DNA of 64,000 nucleotides from Litorimonas taeanensis (GCF_003634015.1 NZ_RBII01000002.1:279681-343680), one strand, 5' to 3'. Counted from the stretch's first letter, positions 36,346 through 45,901 are shown. Program-made: numbers and translations. Notes: generated by a model from the sequence alone, not told the origin.

Positions 36346-37320
36346 TCAGTCTTGCGACCATTGCGTTAGTAATTCAGGGTCAAGATTACGGTTACGCCAT
36401 TTTAAACGCCAGCATAAATGCGGTCCAGTTGAGCGGCCTTTTGACCCAACTGTCGCAATCTGTTCGCCCTGTTTTACGGCTTGCCCATCCTCAACCATCA
36501 CGTCATCCATGTGAAGATAATAACTAATAAGTCCCTGCCCGTGATCAATTAATATTAGAGCGCCTTCAAAATACATATCTTCGCTGGCAAGGCTGACAAT
36601 ACCATCGGCAGGCGCCACTATGGGCGTGCCTTTCGGCGCCGCAAGGTCCACGCCGTAATGTGGCTTTTTCGGTACGCCATTTAGAATACGCTGCGCTCCG
36701 AAATTCGTAGTTTTTATATAATCTTCTTGAATAGGGTAGATAAATCCATCTTTGAAGCCCACCGGCTGAACCCGAGACGCAAACCCTATTTTCTTTTTTG
36801 CTGAAGCCGCTCGAATACGTTTTAATTCTTCAGGCGTATATTCATTGACCATGTTCTTTGGCAGGCCATCAATTCGTGAGGTATCATAGTCTCTAGGCTT
36901 AAGTTCAAACGTCACACGATTACCAGCGTGTTCAATGAAATTCGTCGCTTCATCTCGATCAAATCCAACGAATAAAATACCATTTTCATCCGACGTCTCG
37001 AAATAGAAATCATCTTCGGCTCGAGCAATTTTCACTTGGGCGTTTGGTTCTGTACGGCAAACCACTAAGCCACCTTGCTCTGCAATACCGTAACACGTAA
37101 TTGGAACAGGCCCCATTTTTGGTATTGTAGTGGCAGAGTTAGTCTCTTGGTGCTTTTCAGCCTCTAAAAGTGTTTCATGGGCTGCTACGTGGTTATGAGA
37201 TGGCGCTGCTTCTTGAAGCCTAGCTGTATCAGTCTGCTTTACGGTTTGGCTCTCCACAGACTCGGCGCAGGCTACCAAAGGGAAAGCAAGCAAAGCAACG
37301 CCTAAAGCCCATACGCGCAT
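36346..37320 (-). CDS. M23-family (LytM) metallopeptidase, lipoprotein
   Basis: A 324-residue exported zinc peptidase or LytM factor. The signal ends in a lipobox LVAC (Cys18). After a variable linker, the M23 domain starts near residue 205: His221 and Asp225 in HYGVDLAAP, His270 in YYLHMDD and His301 in GPHLCWRL supply the zinc and catalytic residues, so it is probably an active peptidoglycan endopeptidase. The ATG at 37320 overlaps the DUF2093 stop as TGATG. No amidase partner is adjacent. Confidence 0.92.
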   Translation of the reverse strand: MRVWALGVALLAFPLVACAESVESQTVKQTDTARLQEAAPSHNHVAAHETLLEAEKHQETNSATTIPKMGPVPITCYGIAEQGGLVVCRTEPNAQVKIARAEDDFYFETSDENGILFVGFDRDEATNFIEHAGNRVTFELKPRDYDTSRIDGLPKNMVNEYTPEELKRIRAASAKKKIGFASRVQPVGFKDGFIYPIQEDYIKTTNFGAQRILNGVPKKPHYGVDLAAPKGTPIVAPADGIVSLASEDMYFEGALILIDHGQGLISYYLHMDDVMVEDGQAVKQGEQIATVGSKGRSTGPHLCWRLKWRNRNLDPELLTQWSQD

Positions 37321-37529
37321 CAAACGTAATCGCCTTTAAACGCCTCTAGGCTGGCCGCAGCATCTTTATAAGCCTCTTGTCGATCTGAACTCCAATAGCG
37401 AAGTCGATCAAGCGGAATTTTCTGCCCTGTTACCGCGCAGGTGACATAGGCCCCGGTTTTCATAATCGTAAAATCCGCATCACCATAATGGATCTGCGCT
37501 TCACCTTGGTTTTGGAAAAAATTATTCAT
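37320..37529 (-). CDS. DUF2093 protein
   Basis: A 69-residue conserved alphaproteobacterial protein of unknown function. The centre reads GAYVTCAVTGQKIPLDRLRYWS and then RQEAY, the DUF2093 signature with one conserved cysteine. It is translationally coupled to the M23 peptidase through TGATG. No signal peptide or membrane segment. Confidence 0.88.
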   Translation of the reverse strand: MNNFFQNQGEAQIHYGDADFTIMKTGAYVTCAVTGQKIPLDRLRYWSSDRQEAYKDAAASLEAFKGDYV

Positions 37530-37621
37530 GCTTTCCTATATCGAACTTACCTTAGAAAGCGAAGGCCTATATCCATCTCAATATGCGATGAACTTCACTC
37601 ACCACTTATCAAACTTAACCT

Positions 37622-38743
37622 CTAGGCCTTTATCGCTGCCTTAACACTTTCGATGACTTTATCTTGGGAGTCTTCATCTAAATAAGGGTGCATCGGCAAA
37701 CTTATCACTTTGCCTATACAGTCCTCTGTCGCGGGAAGGCCTGCTGAGGCCACAGGATAATGTCTATAGGCAGTCTGCATATGTATGGGCGTAGGGTAAT
37801 ATCGCGCAGACGGTATGCCCGAAGCCTTCAAATTGTCTGAAAGAGCATCAGGTTTTTCAACTTCAATTGTATACTGTGCCCAAGTTGAAACAACACCCTG
37901 CTTTACAGTCGGCACGCGGCTTACGTGTTCTTTCAATCCTACGGTATAACGGTCTGCAACGTCGTTTCTTTTGCTTATTTCATCAGAGAATATAGCTAGT
38001 TTAGGCAGTAGAATGGCCGCCTGTAATGAATCTAAACGTGAATTTAGGCCGATACGCACATTATCGTAATTACTACGGCCCTTTCCATGCACATGAAGTG
38101 ATCGAAGGAGATCTGTAAGCGTTTCATCATTGGTGAAAAGCGCCCCCCCATCCCCATACGCACCTAACGGCTTGGCAGGAAAGAAACTGGTCGTCGCAAT
38201 ATCCGCCCAGTGCGTAGGGTGATACCCGTTCAACGTCGTACCAAAGCCCTGAGCAGAATCGGAAATCAGCTTCAAGCCAAACTCGTTCGCAATTGCAGAA
38301 ATCCCTTCATAATCAGCAGATTGCCCGAAGAGATCGACCGCTATAATTGCGCGGGCCGTCAGATCGCCTTTCTGAACGACCTCTTCAACAGCAGCCCGTA
38401 AGCTCTTTGGACATAGATTGTAGGTTTCTCTATCTATATCGACAAAGAAGGGGGTCGCACCTGTTAAGGCAACACTTTCTGCGGTCGCACAAAATGTAAA
38501 AGATGGACAAAAAACAACGTCACCTTCTCCAATTTCATACGCCATTAAAGCTAAACTTAACGCGTCCGTGCCATTAGCACAGGCGATAGCATGTTTTGTT
38601 TGACAAAACACTGCGAGCTTTTCTTCAAGCTCTTGAACCTCAGGCCCTAAAATATATCGACCATGGCTCAGGACTTTCTCTATTCCTAAATCAATCTCAG
38701 ACTTAATTCGTAGTTGCTGTGCCTTTAAGTCAATAAAATCCAT
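37622..38743 (-). CDS. DegT/DnrJ/EryC1 nucleotide-sugar aminotransferase (WbpE-like)
   Basis: PLP-dependent sugar aminotransferase, 373 aa. The PLP lysine is Lys191 in SFFPAKPLGAYGDGG; GTDALSLAL near residue 58 and SDSAQGFG at about 161-168 bind phosphate and the ring. The N-terminal MDFIDLKAQ and the C-terminal PIHMQTAY are typical of the WbpE/DegT subgroup that aminates C3 or C4 of UDP-sugars. No partner dehydrogenase or dehydratase is adjacent. It may serve LPS or the exopolysaccharide from outside the main locus. Confidence 0.9.
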   Translation of the reverse strand: MDFIDLKAQQLRIKSEIDLGIEKVLSHGRYILGPEVQELEEKLAVFCQTKHAIACANGTDALSLALMAYEIGEGDVVFCPSFTFCATAESVALTGATPFFVDIDRETYNLCPKSLRAAVEEVVQKGDLTARAIIAVDLFGQSADYEGISAIANEFGLKLISDSAQGFGTTLNGYHPTHWADIATTSFFPAKPLGAYGDGGALFTNDETLTDLLRSLHVHGKGRSNYDNVRIGLNSRLDSLQAAILLPKLAIFSDEISKRNDVADRYTVGLKEHVSRVPTVKQGVVSTWAQYTIEVEKPDALSDNLKASGIPSARYYPTPIHMQTAYRHYPVASAGLPATEDCIGKVISLPMHPYLDEDSQDKVIESVKAAIKA

Positions 38744-38858
38744 GGAGATCAGCCTTTTACACGTGCCTTTTGGGCTATTTTAAAGCGAATTAATTTATCC
38801 CTTGATACTTAACACGCAGATCAACGAAAATATAAATACACTTTAGTAATATGGAGCG

Positions 38859-39089
38859 TTGTCTTTAGTGTTAGGTTTATTAGTTTATCTTGCCGACGTT
38901 CCAACTGAACTTCCATTACGCATTGTTGCACTAAGTGATGCCTCTGAGACATGGTCACTGAAGCTATCAGGGCAAAATCTATCTGATGAGGAAAACTATT
39001 TCACAGGGTTTGCACCCGCTGAAGATATAGCCGCATTTGGGATATTACGTCCTCGCACTTGGATGGTTACATTTAGCTACAAGATGTAA
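38859..39089 (+). pseudogene. C-terminal remnant of a TonB-dependent receptor
   Basis: The open stretch encodes a C-terminus typical of TonB-dependent outer-membrane receptors: WSLKLSGQNLSDEENYF, then a loop and RPRTWMVTFSYKM ending in the last beta strand. Only about 55 residues resemble the barrel end; nothing upstream in any frame continues the receptor, whose usual length is 700 or more. The first 20 or so residues from the TTG start are not receptor-like. I read this as a leftover of a deleted gene. Confidence 0.65.
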
Positions 39090-39120
39090 AACCTAAATCT
39101 ATTCAATTTAATTAAATAGA

Positions 39121-39176
39121 ATAAACGCGCGCGGTTATTTTGACTATAAATCAAAAACAGACCGCGCGCAGTTTAT
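39121..39176. repeat. Strong inverted repeat after the receptor remnant
   Basis: ATAAACGCGCGCGGT (39121-39135) pairs with ACCGCGCGC plus GTTTAT (39161-39176) with one bulged A, loop about 25 bases. It could be a terminator for the lost receptor gene or a palindromic intergenic element. Confidence 0.7.
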
Positions 39177-39186
39177 ATCATCTTCC

Positions 39187-39222
39187 GACCTCTTCTCTAA
39201 TCATATAACAAGAGAAGAGGTC
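39187..39222. terminator. Perfect 12-bp hairpin, likely terminator
   Basis: GACCTCTTCTCT (39187-39198) and AGAGAAGAGGTC (39211-39222) are perfect inverted repeats with a 12-base loop. It sits 16 bases beyond the stop of the leftward RND gene and could end that operon. The flanking T-rich tract is better on the plus strand (TTAATTATTT), so it may act in both directions. Confidence 0.6.
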
Positions 39223-39237
39223 TTAATTATTTAAGCC

Positions 39238-42200
39238 TTATTCAGCTGGCTCAGGGATTGGATGCGTTTGCATTGGCGGCTTAGATTCTTTTTCCAATCG
39301 CCGTGTCACATCTAATGGGGAACCAGAACCTTTTGCGAGTAGCGCATACGCGGTCGGCACAAATAATACTGTGATAAGGGCCGCAGCAACAACGCCATAA
39401 AGTATAACCACCCCAATCGCCGCCCGTGTTTCCGCCCCAGCACCACTTGATAGGATAAGAGGCAGACTACCCGCTACGGTCGTGAGGCTTGTCATCACAA
39501 TTGGCCGAAAGCGGATCATTGCAGCATTCTTAACAGCGTCGTAGAATTCTTGCCCTTCATCCCGCAATTGGTTTGCAAATTCCACAATCAGAATTCCATT
39601 TTTTGCGGCCAGACCAATTAGCATAATCAGGGCAATTTGCGTGTAAATATTCAACGTGTTGCCTGTCAGCCACAACCCAACCAGGCCGCCGGCGACAGTG
39701 GCAGGTACACAAAGAATAATAATCACTGGATGGCGGTAGCTTTCAAACTGCGCGGCCAAAACAAGGAATACGATAACGATACCAATAGCGAAAACAAAAA
39801 TCATGGACTGCCCCGACTCTTTATAGTCCAACGATTGACCTTTGAATGCGATAGTCGCCTCTTGGGGCAATACCTCTCTGGCTGTTTTTACCATTTCATC
39901 CAAAACGGGTCCAATATAGGCCCCCTCAGCAAGCCCCACCTCAATCGTTATAGCCCTTACGCGATTATAACGATTTAACGAGCCACTATCGGCAGTCGCA
40001 TCAATTGTAACGAGGTTGGATAGCGGCACTAATTGGCCAGATCGGTCAGATCTCACATAGATATTATCGACGTCGCCCGGACTATTTTGTTCCGAACGGA
40101 GACCTTCCAGAACCACATCATATTCTTGCCCCTTATCAATATAAGTTGTGACATTTCGTGACCCCAACATGGTTTCCAAGGTACTTCCTATGTCATTGAT
40201 GCGTACGCCCAAATCAGCCGCTCGGTCATAGTTAACTTTGATCCTGAATTGTGGCTGCGTTTCTTTGTAATCCCAATCTATATCAATAAGGCCTGGATTG
40301 TTTTCCTCCAAAGCTGCGACAAATATATCCCGCCACTCTGTAAGCGTCTCATAAGACGGGCCACCTAAAACGAATTGAATAGGCTTACCCGTACCTCCGC
40401 CTAAACCTTGACGCATCCGGGCATAAGCTTTCACGCCGGGTAGATCTGATAATTGTTTGTTGACGTCAGCAATAATCTCATCCGCATGGCGACGGTTTGC
40501 CCAATCATCTAAAACGACGATAACAAACCCAGCGTTAAATGAATTACTACCAAAACCAGGGGCTCTGATGAGTAGACGCTGAATTTCACCGGCCTCAGTG
40601 AATGGCAGTAACCGTCTCTCGATTTCATCAAGATACCGCTCCATATAAGAGAATGACGCACCTTCAGGACCGCGAATAGAAACAAAAAATCCACCACGGT
40701 CTTCAGCGGGAACATATTCCTGTTTTATGGTTTGCGTGAATTGAAACGTCACACCCATAAGGCCAAAGAGGATTAATCCAACCAATATCGGCCGGCGTAT
40801 GAGGCGATCAAGAACCCAGCTATATCCGCGAAGAACGACACTGAAACCCTTATCGATAAACTCAGGAATTTTAGCAAAGAAGCCTTTCTCCTTAGTGTTC
40901 TTCAACAGTTTGGAAGCAAGCATAGGCGTCAATGTCAAAGCAAGAAGGCTAGAGAAAACAACCGCAGCCGAGATTGTAAATGCAAACTCTCTGAACAAAC
41001 GACCAATATCACCCTGCAAAAATGTGATTGGCACAAATACGGCGACAAGAACCATAGTAGTTGCAATAACCGCAAACCCCACTTGTCGTGTTCCGTTAAA
41101 AGCGGCTACGAGCGGCGTTTCACCCAATTCATCCATACGCCGAACAATATTTTCCAACACGACGATAGCATCGTCGACCACTAGGCCAATAGCCAATACA
41201 AGTGCTAACAATGTCAACAGATTGATGGAAAGACCGAGTGCCAATAAAATTATAAAAGTCGCTATAATTGAAACAGGGACTGTTATGGCTGGGATGATCG
41301 TAACGCGCAGACTCCCTAAAAACAGGAAAATAACAAGGGTCACCAGCCCAACAGCGATAAAGAGCGTCTGATAAACTTCTGAAATAGACGCGGAAATAAA
41401 TACCGAACTGTCATAACTCCGTGCAATAATAATGCCGTCTGGCAATGTCCCATTCAGTTGATCCGCAAGGTCTCTCGCGGCTTTCGCAACATCAACCGTA
41501 TTTGCAGTGGACTGTTTAACGACACCCAATCCAACCATGGGGACTCCATTTCCTCGAAATAGGTTGCGATCTTCTGTCGTGCCGCGTTCAACTCGAGCCA
41601 CATCACCGAGACGCACCAAATAACCATCATCACCTTCTGCAATGACAAGAGATGCAAAATCATCTGGTGTATAAAACGACCGGTCGATCCTCATCGTATA
41701 TGTCCGCTGATTGGATTCTAGGCTTCCCGCTGGCGACTCTATGTTTTCAGATCGAAGCGCATTTTCAATATCGGTTACAGTCAAATTACGGGCTGCAAGT
41801 TTTCTACGGTCAATCCAAACCCGCAGAGCGTAATTTTTAGCGCCTCCTACGCGTACACGCGCGACACCATCCAAAGCAGAAAATCGGTCAACTAAATAGC
41901 GTTCAGCATAATCAGAAAGTTCTGGAGTCGTCAGGTTTTCACTGGCGAGGTTGTGCCAAATAATGACGTCATCATTAGAGTCAGCCTTTTCCACCTCAGG
42001 CGGATCAGCTTCTTCGGGTAAATTATCTAAAACACCAGAAATTCTGTCGCGAATATCATTCGCTGCTGCATCGATATCTCTGTCCACGCCAAACTCAATA
42101 CTGATGCTTGAACGACCATCTGATGATGAAGAATTAATATTCCGAATACCCTCGATTCCAGCAATACGGTCTTCGATAATTTGGGTGATACGCGTTTCCA

Positions 42201-42375
42201 CGACAGAGGCCGAGGCACCTGAATAATTGGTGTCAATGGTGACGATAGGGGAATCAATATCGGGGTACTCACGCAGAGACAAACGGTCAAAGGCGATAAT
42301 GCCAAATACAATGAGAATCAGTGAAATGACCGAAGCGAAAACGGGGCGTTTGACCGCTACATCTGACAAGATCAT
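39238..42375 (-). CDS. RND efflux transporter permease (AcrB/MexF-type HAE1)
   Basis: Inner-membrane proton-driven pump of 1045 aa, with two repeats of six membrane helices and large periplasmic loops after helices 1 and 7. The N-terminus MILSDVAVKRPVFASVIS is typical. The GLVVDDAIVVLENI motif in helix 4 carries the proton-relay aspartates; the second half has GLAAKNGILIVEFANQ. It is the last gene of a leftward operon with adaptor and outer-membrane genes, giving a complete tripartite exporter. Substrates are unknown. A hairpin follows. Confidence 0.96.
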   Translation of the reverse strand: MILSDVAVKRPVFASVISLILIVFGIIAFDRLSLREYPDIDSPIVTIDTNYSGASASVVETRITQIIEDRIAGIEGIRNINSSSSDGRSSISIEFGVDRDIDAAANDIRDRISGVLDNLPEEADPPEVEKADSNDDVIIWHNLASENLTTPELSDYAERYLVDRFSALDGVARVRVGGAKNYALRVWIDRRKLAARNLTVTDIENALRSENIESPAGSLESNQRTYTMRIDRSFYTPDDFASLVIAEGDDGYLVRLGDVARVERGTTEDRNLFRGNGVPMVGLGVVKQSTANTVDVAKAARDLADQLNGTLPDGIIIARSYDSSVFISASISEVYQTLFIAVGLVTLVIFLFLGSLRVTIIPAITVPVSIIATFIILLALGLSINLLTLLALVLAIGLVVDDAIVVLENIVRRMDELGETPLVAAFNGTRQVGFAVIATTMVLVAVFVPITFLQGDIGRLFREFAFTISAAVVFSSLLALTLTPMLASKLLKNTKEKGFFAKIPEFIDKGFSVVLRGYSWVLDRLIRRPILVGLILFGLMGVTFQFTQTIKQEYVPAEDRGGFFVSIRGPEGASFSYMERYLDEIERRLLPFTEAGEIQRLLIRAPGFGSNSFNAGFVIVVLDDWANRRHADEIIADVNKQLSDLPGVKAYARMRQGLGGGTGKPIQFVLGGPSYETLTEWRDIFVAALEENNPGLIDIDWDYKETQPQFRIKVNYDRAADLGVRINDIGSTLETMLGSRNVTTYIDKGQEYDVVLEGLRSEQNSPGDVDNIYVRSDRSGQLVPLSNLVTIDATADSGSLNRYNRVRAITIEVGLAEGAYIGPVLDEMVKTAREVLPQEATIAFKGQSLDYKESGQSMIFVFAIGIVIVFLVLAAQFESYRHPVIIILCVPATVAGGLVGLWLTGNTLNIYTQIALIMLIGLAAKNGILIVEFANQLRDEGQEFYDAVKNAAMIRFRPIVMTSLTTVAGSLPLILSSGAGAETRAAIGVVILYGVVAAALITVLFVPTAYALLAKGSGSPLDVTRRLEKESKPPMQTHPIPEPAE

Positions 42376-42377
42376 TT

Positions 42378-43475
42378 TTAATTCTCACCCGCAGCTGTCG
42401 ATAAATTTCGATCTCCACGCGAAGACCCGCTCGGAGACAGAATGGACTTGGGTTGAATTTTGACTAGGCCGCCGTCACGAATTCCGATAATGCCTTCAGT
42501 CACGATTTTTTGGCCGGCCTGTATACCCGATAGTACCTCTACAAAACCATCTTGATGAATGCCAAGTTGAACCTCAGTTTTTGTGGCAATAAGGTCGCCC
42601 GCATTAGTATCGATGACATAAACAAAATTTCGGGGACCAACAGGTTGTACAGATTCCTCTGGAATAGCGGGAACAGACCTTGAATCAGCCGTAAGAGTCA
42701 CTTCCATGAACATTCCAGTTAACAATAAACGCTCTGGGTTCGGCAACTTGGCTCTAACTTTTACAGTGCGAGTAACGGGGTCAATAGCATTATCAACTGT
42801 CTCCACTTCGCCTTCAAAAACTTCCCCGGGCCAATCATCTGTTGTCGCATTTACCGGCGTTCCGGGTTTTAGATAACGAAGAAAAGTTGATGGCACTGAA
42901 AATTCCAAATTCATTTCCCCGTCATCAATCAGCCTCGCAACAACATCACCAGGCTGAACATAGGAACCAACACTTACGCGCCGAAATCCCAATATACCGT
43001 CAAATGGGGCGACAAGTACGCGGTCTTTTTGCCGTGATTGCACAGCCCGCAATTGCGCTTTGGCACTGTTTAAATCTCTTTGCGCCTCATCCACTTCTGA
43101 TTGAGATACAGCGTTTCTGACAATTAATCTATTAACTCGGTCAAGCTGTTGTTGGGCTTCAGATACTCTGGCATCTTCGGCTTCGACAAGCGCACGTTGC
43201 TCATTTTGTGCAAGTGACAAGAGCGTTTGCCCTTCTCTAACGCGGTCCCCATCATCAAAGTATAAACTCTGAACCCTATCCGCGGCATTTAGCGTCAGCT
43301 CAACCTGTTCATTCGGTTCCAAAGTTCCAAGCGCCTCAATTCTGGAGGCAAACTCGCGTACGTTAACCGTTTCAGCAAAGACGTTGGCCGGTTTTGAGTT
43401 TTGCGCATTGGCAAACGGTGCGAAAATCGCAACATTCAACAAGGCGAACGTTAATATGGTCACATTTAATTTCAT
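42378..43475 (-). CDS. RND periplasmic adaptor (membrane fusion protein)
   Basis: A 365-residue periplasmic adaptor linking the RND pump to its outer-membrane channel. A signal peptide of about 24 residues (ending ANAQ) precedes a lipoyl-like half (LSLAQNEQRALVEAED), a coiled-coil hairpin (about residues 100-145, EAQQQLDRVNRLIVRNAVS), the second lipoyl half (PFDGILGFRRVSVGSYVQPG) and beta-barrel domains. The gap to the permease gene is two bases. The signal peptide shows no lipobox. Confidence 0.94.
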   Translation of the reverse strand: MKLNVTILTFALLNVAIFAPFANAQNSKPANVFAETVNVREFASRIEALGTLEPNEQVELTLNAADRVQSLYFDDGDRVREGQTLLSLAQNEQRALVEAEDARVSEAQQQLDRVNRLIVRNAVSQSEVDEAQRDLNSAKAQLRAVQSRQKDRVLVAPFDGILGFRRVSVGSYVQPGDVVARLIDDGEMNLEFSVPSTFLRYLKPGTPVNATTDDWPGEVFEGEVETVDNAIDPVTRTVKVRAKLPNPERLLLTGMFMEVTLTADSRSVPAIPEESVQPVGPRNFVYVIDTNAGDLIATKTEVQLGIHQDGFVEVLSGIQAGQKIVTEGIIGIRDGGLVKIQPKSILSPSGSSRGDRNLSTAAGEN

Positions 43476-43489
43476 GAGTTTATCTATCT

Positions 43490-44959
43490 TTAATTCGTCA
43501 AGCTATTGACAGTTTCTGCTCGCTCATCACTCAGCTCTTCCTCTGTCCACATCCCACCTAAGGCGCGATAGGCAGAGATAGCATAAGTGGTCACCAGAAC
43601 CTCATTTTGGACACGGTCGTCTTCTGCATCCAGCAATGTTCGCTGTGCATCCAGTACATCAAGAAAGTCATCATAACCTTCATCAAAACGCAGGCGGGCG
43701 AGTTCAAGAGCATTTTTTGCCGCATGAGAAGCCTTTTCCAAATCTTCTCGACGCTCCATTTCCCGTCCGTACCGCGCCAAAGCCATCTCAACATCTGACA
43801 GAGCCGTTAAGAGTGTTTGCTCATATTGCGAGATCGCTGCCTCTGTTTGCGCATCACTGATATCAATATCGGCTCGGACGGCTCTTAGGTCTGGGCCTTC
43901 CCAAGAAATAGTGGGACCAAGACCAAACCCAATGCTACTCAATTGATCGAGTCGATTGGCCCCATTGAACAAAGCACTTATATCTGTGTTAAAGACAATG
44001 CGAGGAAACAAACGCGCGCGTTCGACATCACTTAACGCCAAACGACGAGAAATTTCGGCCTCGGCCTGCCGAATGTCTGGACGACGGTTTATTAGGTCTT
44101 GAGGGGAACCCGTCGCAACCTCAGATAAGAGACTAGGAATTTGACCAACTGACGTTAACTCTGGCAAAGCTGAACTTGCTTCATTTGCAGCCACGCCAGT
44201 TAAAGCCGCCAATTGTGCAATAGATACTTGGATAGTGGCTTGAAAGAGAGGCAGCGACGCAAGCGTGGTACGGTAAAGCGTTTCTGAACGATGAAGGTCT
44301 AGATCACTAGAGCGCCCATTATCAACCAGCTCTTGAATGAGGCTAAGAGCTTCCGCTTGAAGTTCAGCATTTTGCTGGGCAACCGCTAAGCGCTGCTGCG
44401 CTCCCCGGAGATCAACATAGGCCTGAGCAGTCTGAGCTGCGACAAGTACGGCAATATCCCGCTGCGCTTGTAAAACAGATTCTCGATTATATTCAGCCGC
44501 TTTAATTTGCGACTCTATTCGATCAAAAGCATCATATTCCCAGCTACCCGCTATGCCGCCTGATAGGTTCAACTCAACGTCATTATTCGCCCCCGTTGAA
44601 CGCCCTAGGTCAGCACCAACAGAGGTCGAGGTACTATATGATTTCCCTAGCCTCGCAGCTCTGACAAGTGCATCAGCGGCCCTTAAATTCGCGGCGGCAA
44701 CGTCAATATTTCGGTTGTTTCGCAGGGCCGTGTCGACAAGACTTTCTAAGATCGGGTCGTCGAAACTACTCCACCAATCAGGCACGCTTTGCTCGCCTTC
44801 TTGCACAGCATTGGCAAAAGTATTTTGCGTAACAATTTGAGACGTGAATTCTGGCTTCGGCGGTACAGACGGCGTGGCACAAGCCGACAACGTTAAGGCG
44901 AGCCCAGTTAAACTGGCAGCATAGAATTTGCTGAATATTATATGGGGTGCCGAGTTCAT
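43490..44959 (-). CDS. Outer-membrane efflux lipoprotein (NodT/OprM-type)
   Basis: A 489-residue outer-membrane channel of the RND exporter. The signal ends in a lipobox LSAC with Cys29 or so; PDWWSSFDDPILESLV follows, then two OEP repeats rich in Ala/Arg helices (DLINRRPDIRQAEAEISRR in the second). I start at the ATG at 44959; a TTG three codons upstream is possible. It is first in the operon OMF-adaptor-permease, with 14 bases to the adaptor gene. An OMF-first order is less usual than adaptor-first. Confidence 0.94.
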   Translation of the reverse strand: MNSAPHIIFSKFYAASLTGLALTLSACATPSVPPKPEFTSQIVTQNTFANAVQEGEQSVPDWWSSFDDPILESLVDTALRNNRNIDVAAANLRAADALVRAARLGKSYSTSTSVGADLGRSTGANNDVELNLSGGIAGSWEYDAFDRIESQIKAAEYNRESVLQAQRDIAVLVAAQTAQAYVDLRGAQQRLAVAQQNAELQAEALSLIQELVDNGRSSDLDLHRSETLYRTTLASLPLFQATIQVSIAQLAALTGVAANEASSALPELTSVGQIPSLLSEVATGSPQDLINRRPDIRQAEAEISRRLALSDVERARLFPRIVFNTDISALFNGANRLDQLSSIGFGLGPTISWEGPDLRAVRADIDISDAQTEAAISQYEQTLLTALSDVEMALARYGREMERREDLEKASHAAKNALELARLRFDEGYDDFLDVLDAQRTLLDAEDDRVQNEVLVTTYAISAYRALGGMWTEEELSDERAETVNSLTN

Positions 44960-45142
44960 AATACGCAATTTTCTTAATGAGATGCAGTAGCAATAAGGAT
45001 ATCAAGATAACTCCCGACGCCAACTGACAATCTCGTGAGGTCGCCTTTTTATTTACCGCAATAAATATCAAGGTTCACTTTCCGCACGCTATAACCTGCA
45101 CAGAACTAAATATCAGTGCAGATTTAACGCCATAGTTTCTGA

Positions 45143-45703
45143 TTATCTCGGAGGTCTACCGCCGCCCTGCCCCCGTCCGCCGCCTCGGCCTTGTTGTTCC
45201 GTATTGCGGGAGCGCTCACCTTGTGGAGCTGCGAAGGCGACAATTAATTCTGAGCGCTCTACTTTACCGTCAGCATTTTTATCCAAAGCCTTAAATTCAC
45301 CTTCAAGTCGTTTATTAAATTCGGCCTCAGTGATAACACCGTTAAAATCTCTATCAAAACTCATGAAACTCGGCATCGCATCAGTAGACCCCAGGTTAGT
45401 CATACTCCATTGTGCAAAATAGGCAGCGCTAGGGTTACGGTTAAACTTTGACCATTCAATCTCGGCGCCCGCATGAAGCTCTTCAAGTGTCGTCATTTTA
45501 TCTTTGTTCGCATCCATATCGGCCAATAAAACGGCGATTGGCTGCATAAAAGTGCCAGATTGCCGCGCTTGCCCTCCTCTTCGTTCTCCATCAGCTGGGG
45601 GGCCACGACGATCAGATTTAGTGGCACAGGCAGATAATGTAAGGCTTGCAACAGCCATTATCGCCAGAGCAAAGTTTGCGCGGCGGAGAGATGCAGTATT
45701 CAT
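45143..45703 (-). CDS. EF-hand calcium-binding lipoprotein
   Basis: A 186-residue exported protein. The signal ends in a lipobox LSAC, so it is probably anchored in a membrane. Three EF-hand-like loops are visible: DMDANKDKMTTLEE, DRDFNGVITEAE and DKNADGKVERSE, each with Asp/Asn ligands and the terminal Glu. The C-terminus is Gly/Arg/Gln-rich (GRGGGRGQGGGRPPR). I chose the ATG at 45703, which begins a proper signal peptide; upstream starts would not. It lies between the RND operon and the sensor kinase. Calcium binding is likely; role unknown. Confidence 0.85.
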   Translation of the reverse strand: MNTASLRRANFALAIMAVASLTLSACATKSDRRGPPADGERRGGQARQSGTFMQPIAVLLADMDANKDKMTTLEELHAGAEIEWSKFNRNPSAAYFAQWSMTNLGSTDAMPSFMSFDRDFNGVITEAEFNKRLEGEFKALDKNADGKVERSELIVAFAAPQGERSRNTEQQGRGGGRGQGGGRPPR

Positions 45704-45790
45704 GATGTTAATCCCAGTAAAATCAGTGTCACAATAAGGTGTGCGCATCACATGAGATGAGGCAAACGGACACATTTCGAAAATAGGCGT

Positions 45791-45901
45791 GTCGATAAGA
45801 GAAGGATAGCGCCATTCATAACACGAACCATACCAAGGGAGAGATTATGTTCGCATACCAGTTTCCACGGGGCGGGCATTAGCTATCCTATTCTTATCGA
45901 C
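45791..45901. repeat. 20-bp imperfect inverted repeats bounding 111 bp
   Basis: The 20-mer at 45791-45810 (GTCGATAAGAGAAGGATAGC) matches the reverse complement of 45882-45901 at 18 of 20 positions, with 71 bases between arms. No target duplication is apparent. It could be a MITE-like remnant or a large hairpin upstream of the EF-hand gene; nothing inside is coding. Confidence 0.65.

Noticed and set aside
40799..41371. 190-codon rightward ORF inside the RND permease gene
   Set aside because: Antisense shadow of a strongly conserved gene; composition dominated by Thr/Arg/Ala from the complementary codons.
45096..45121. CTGCAC/GTGCAG inverted repeat past the EF-hand gene
   Set aside because: Six base pairs with a 14-base loop and no T-run; may be chance.
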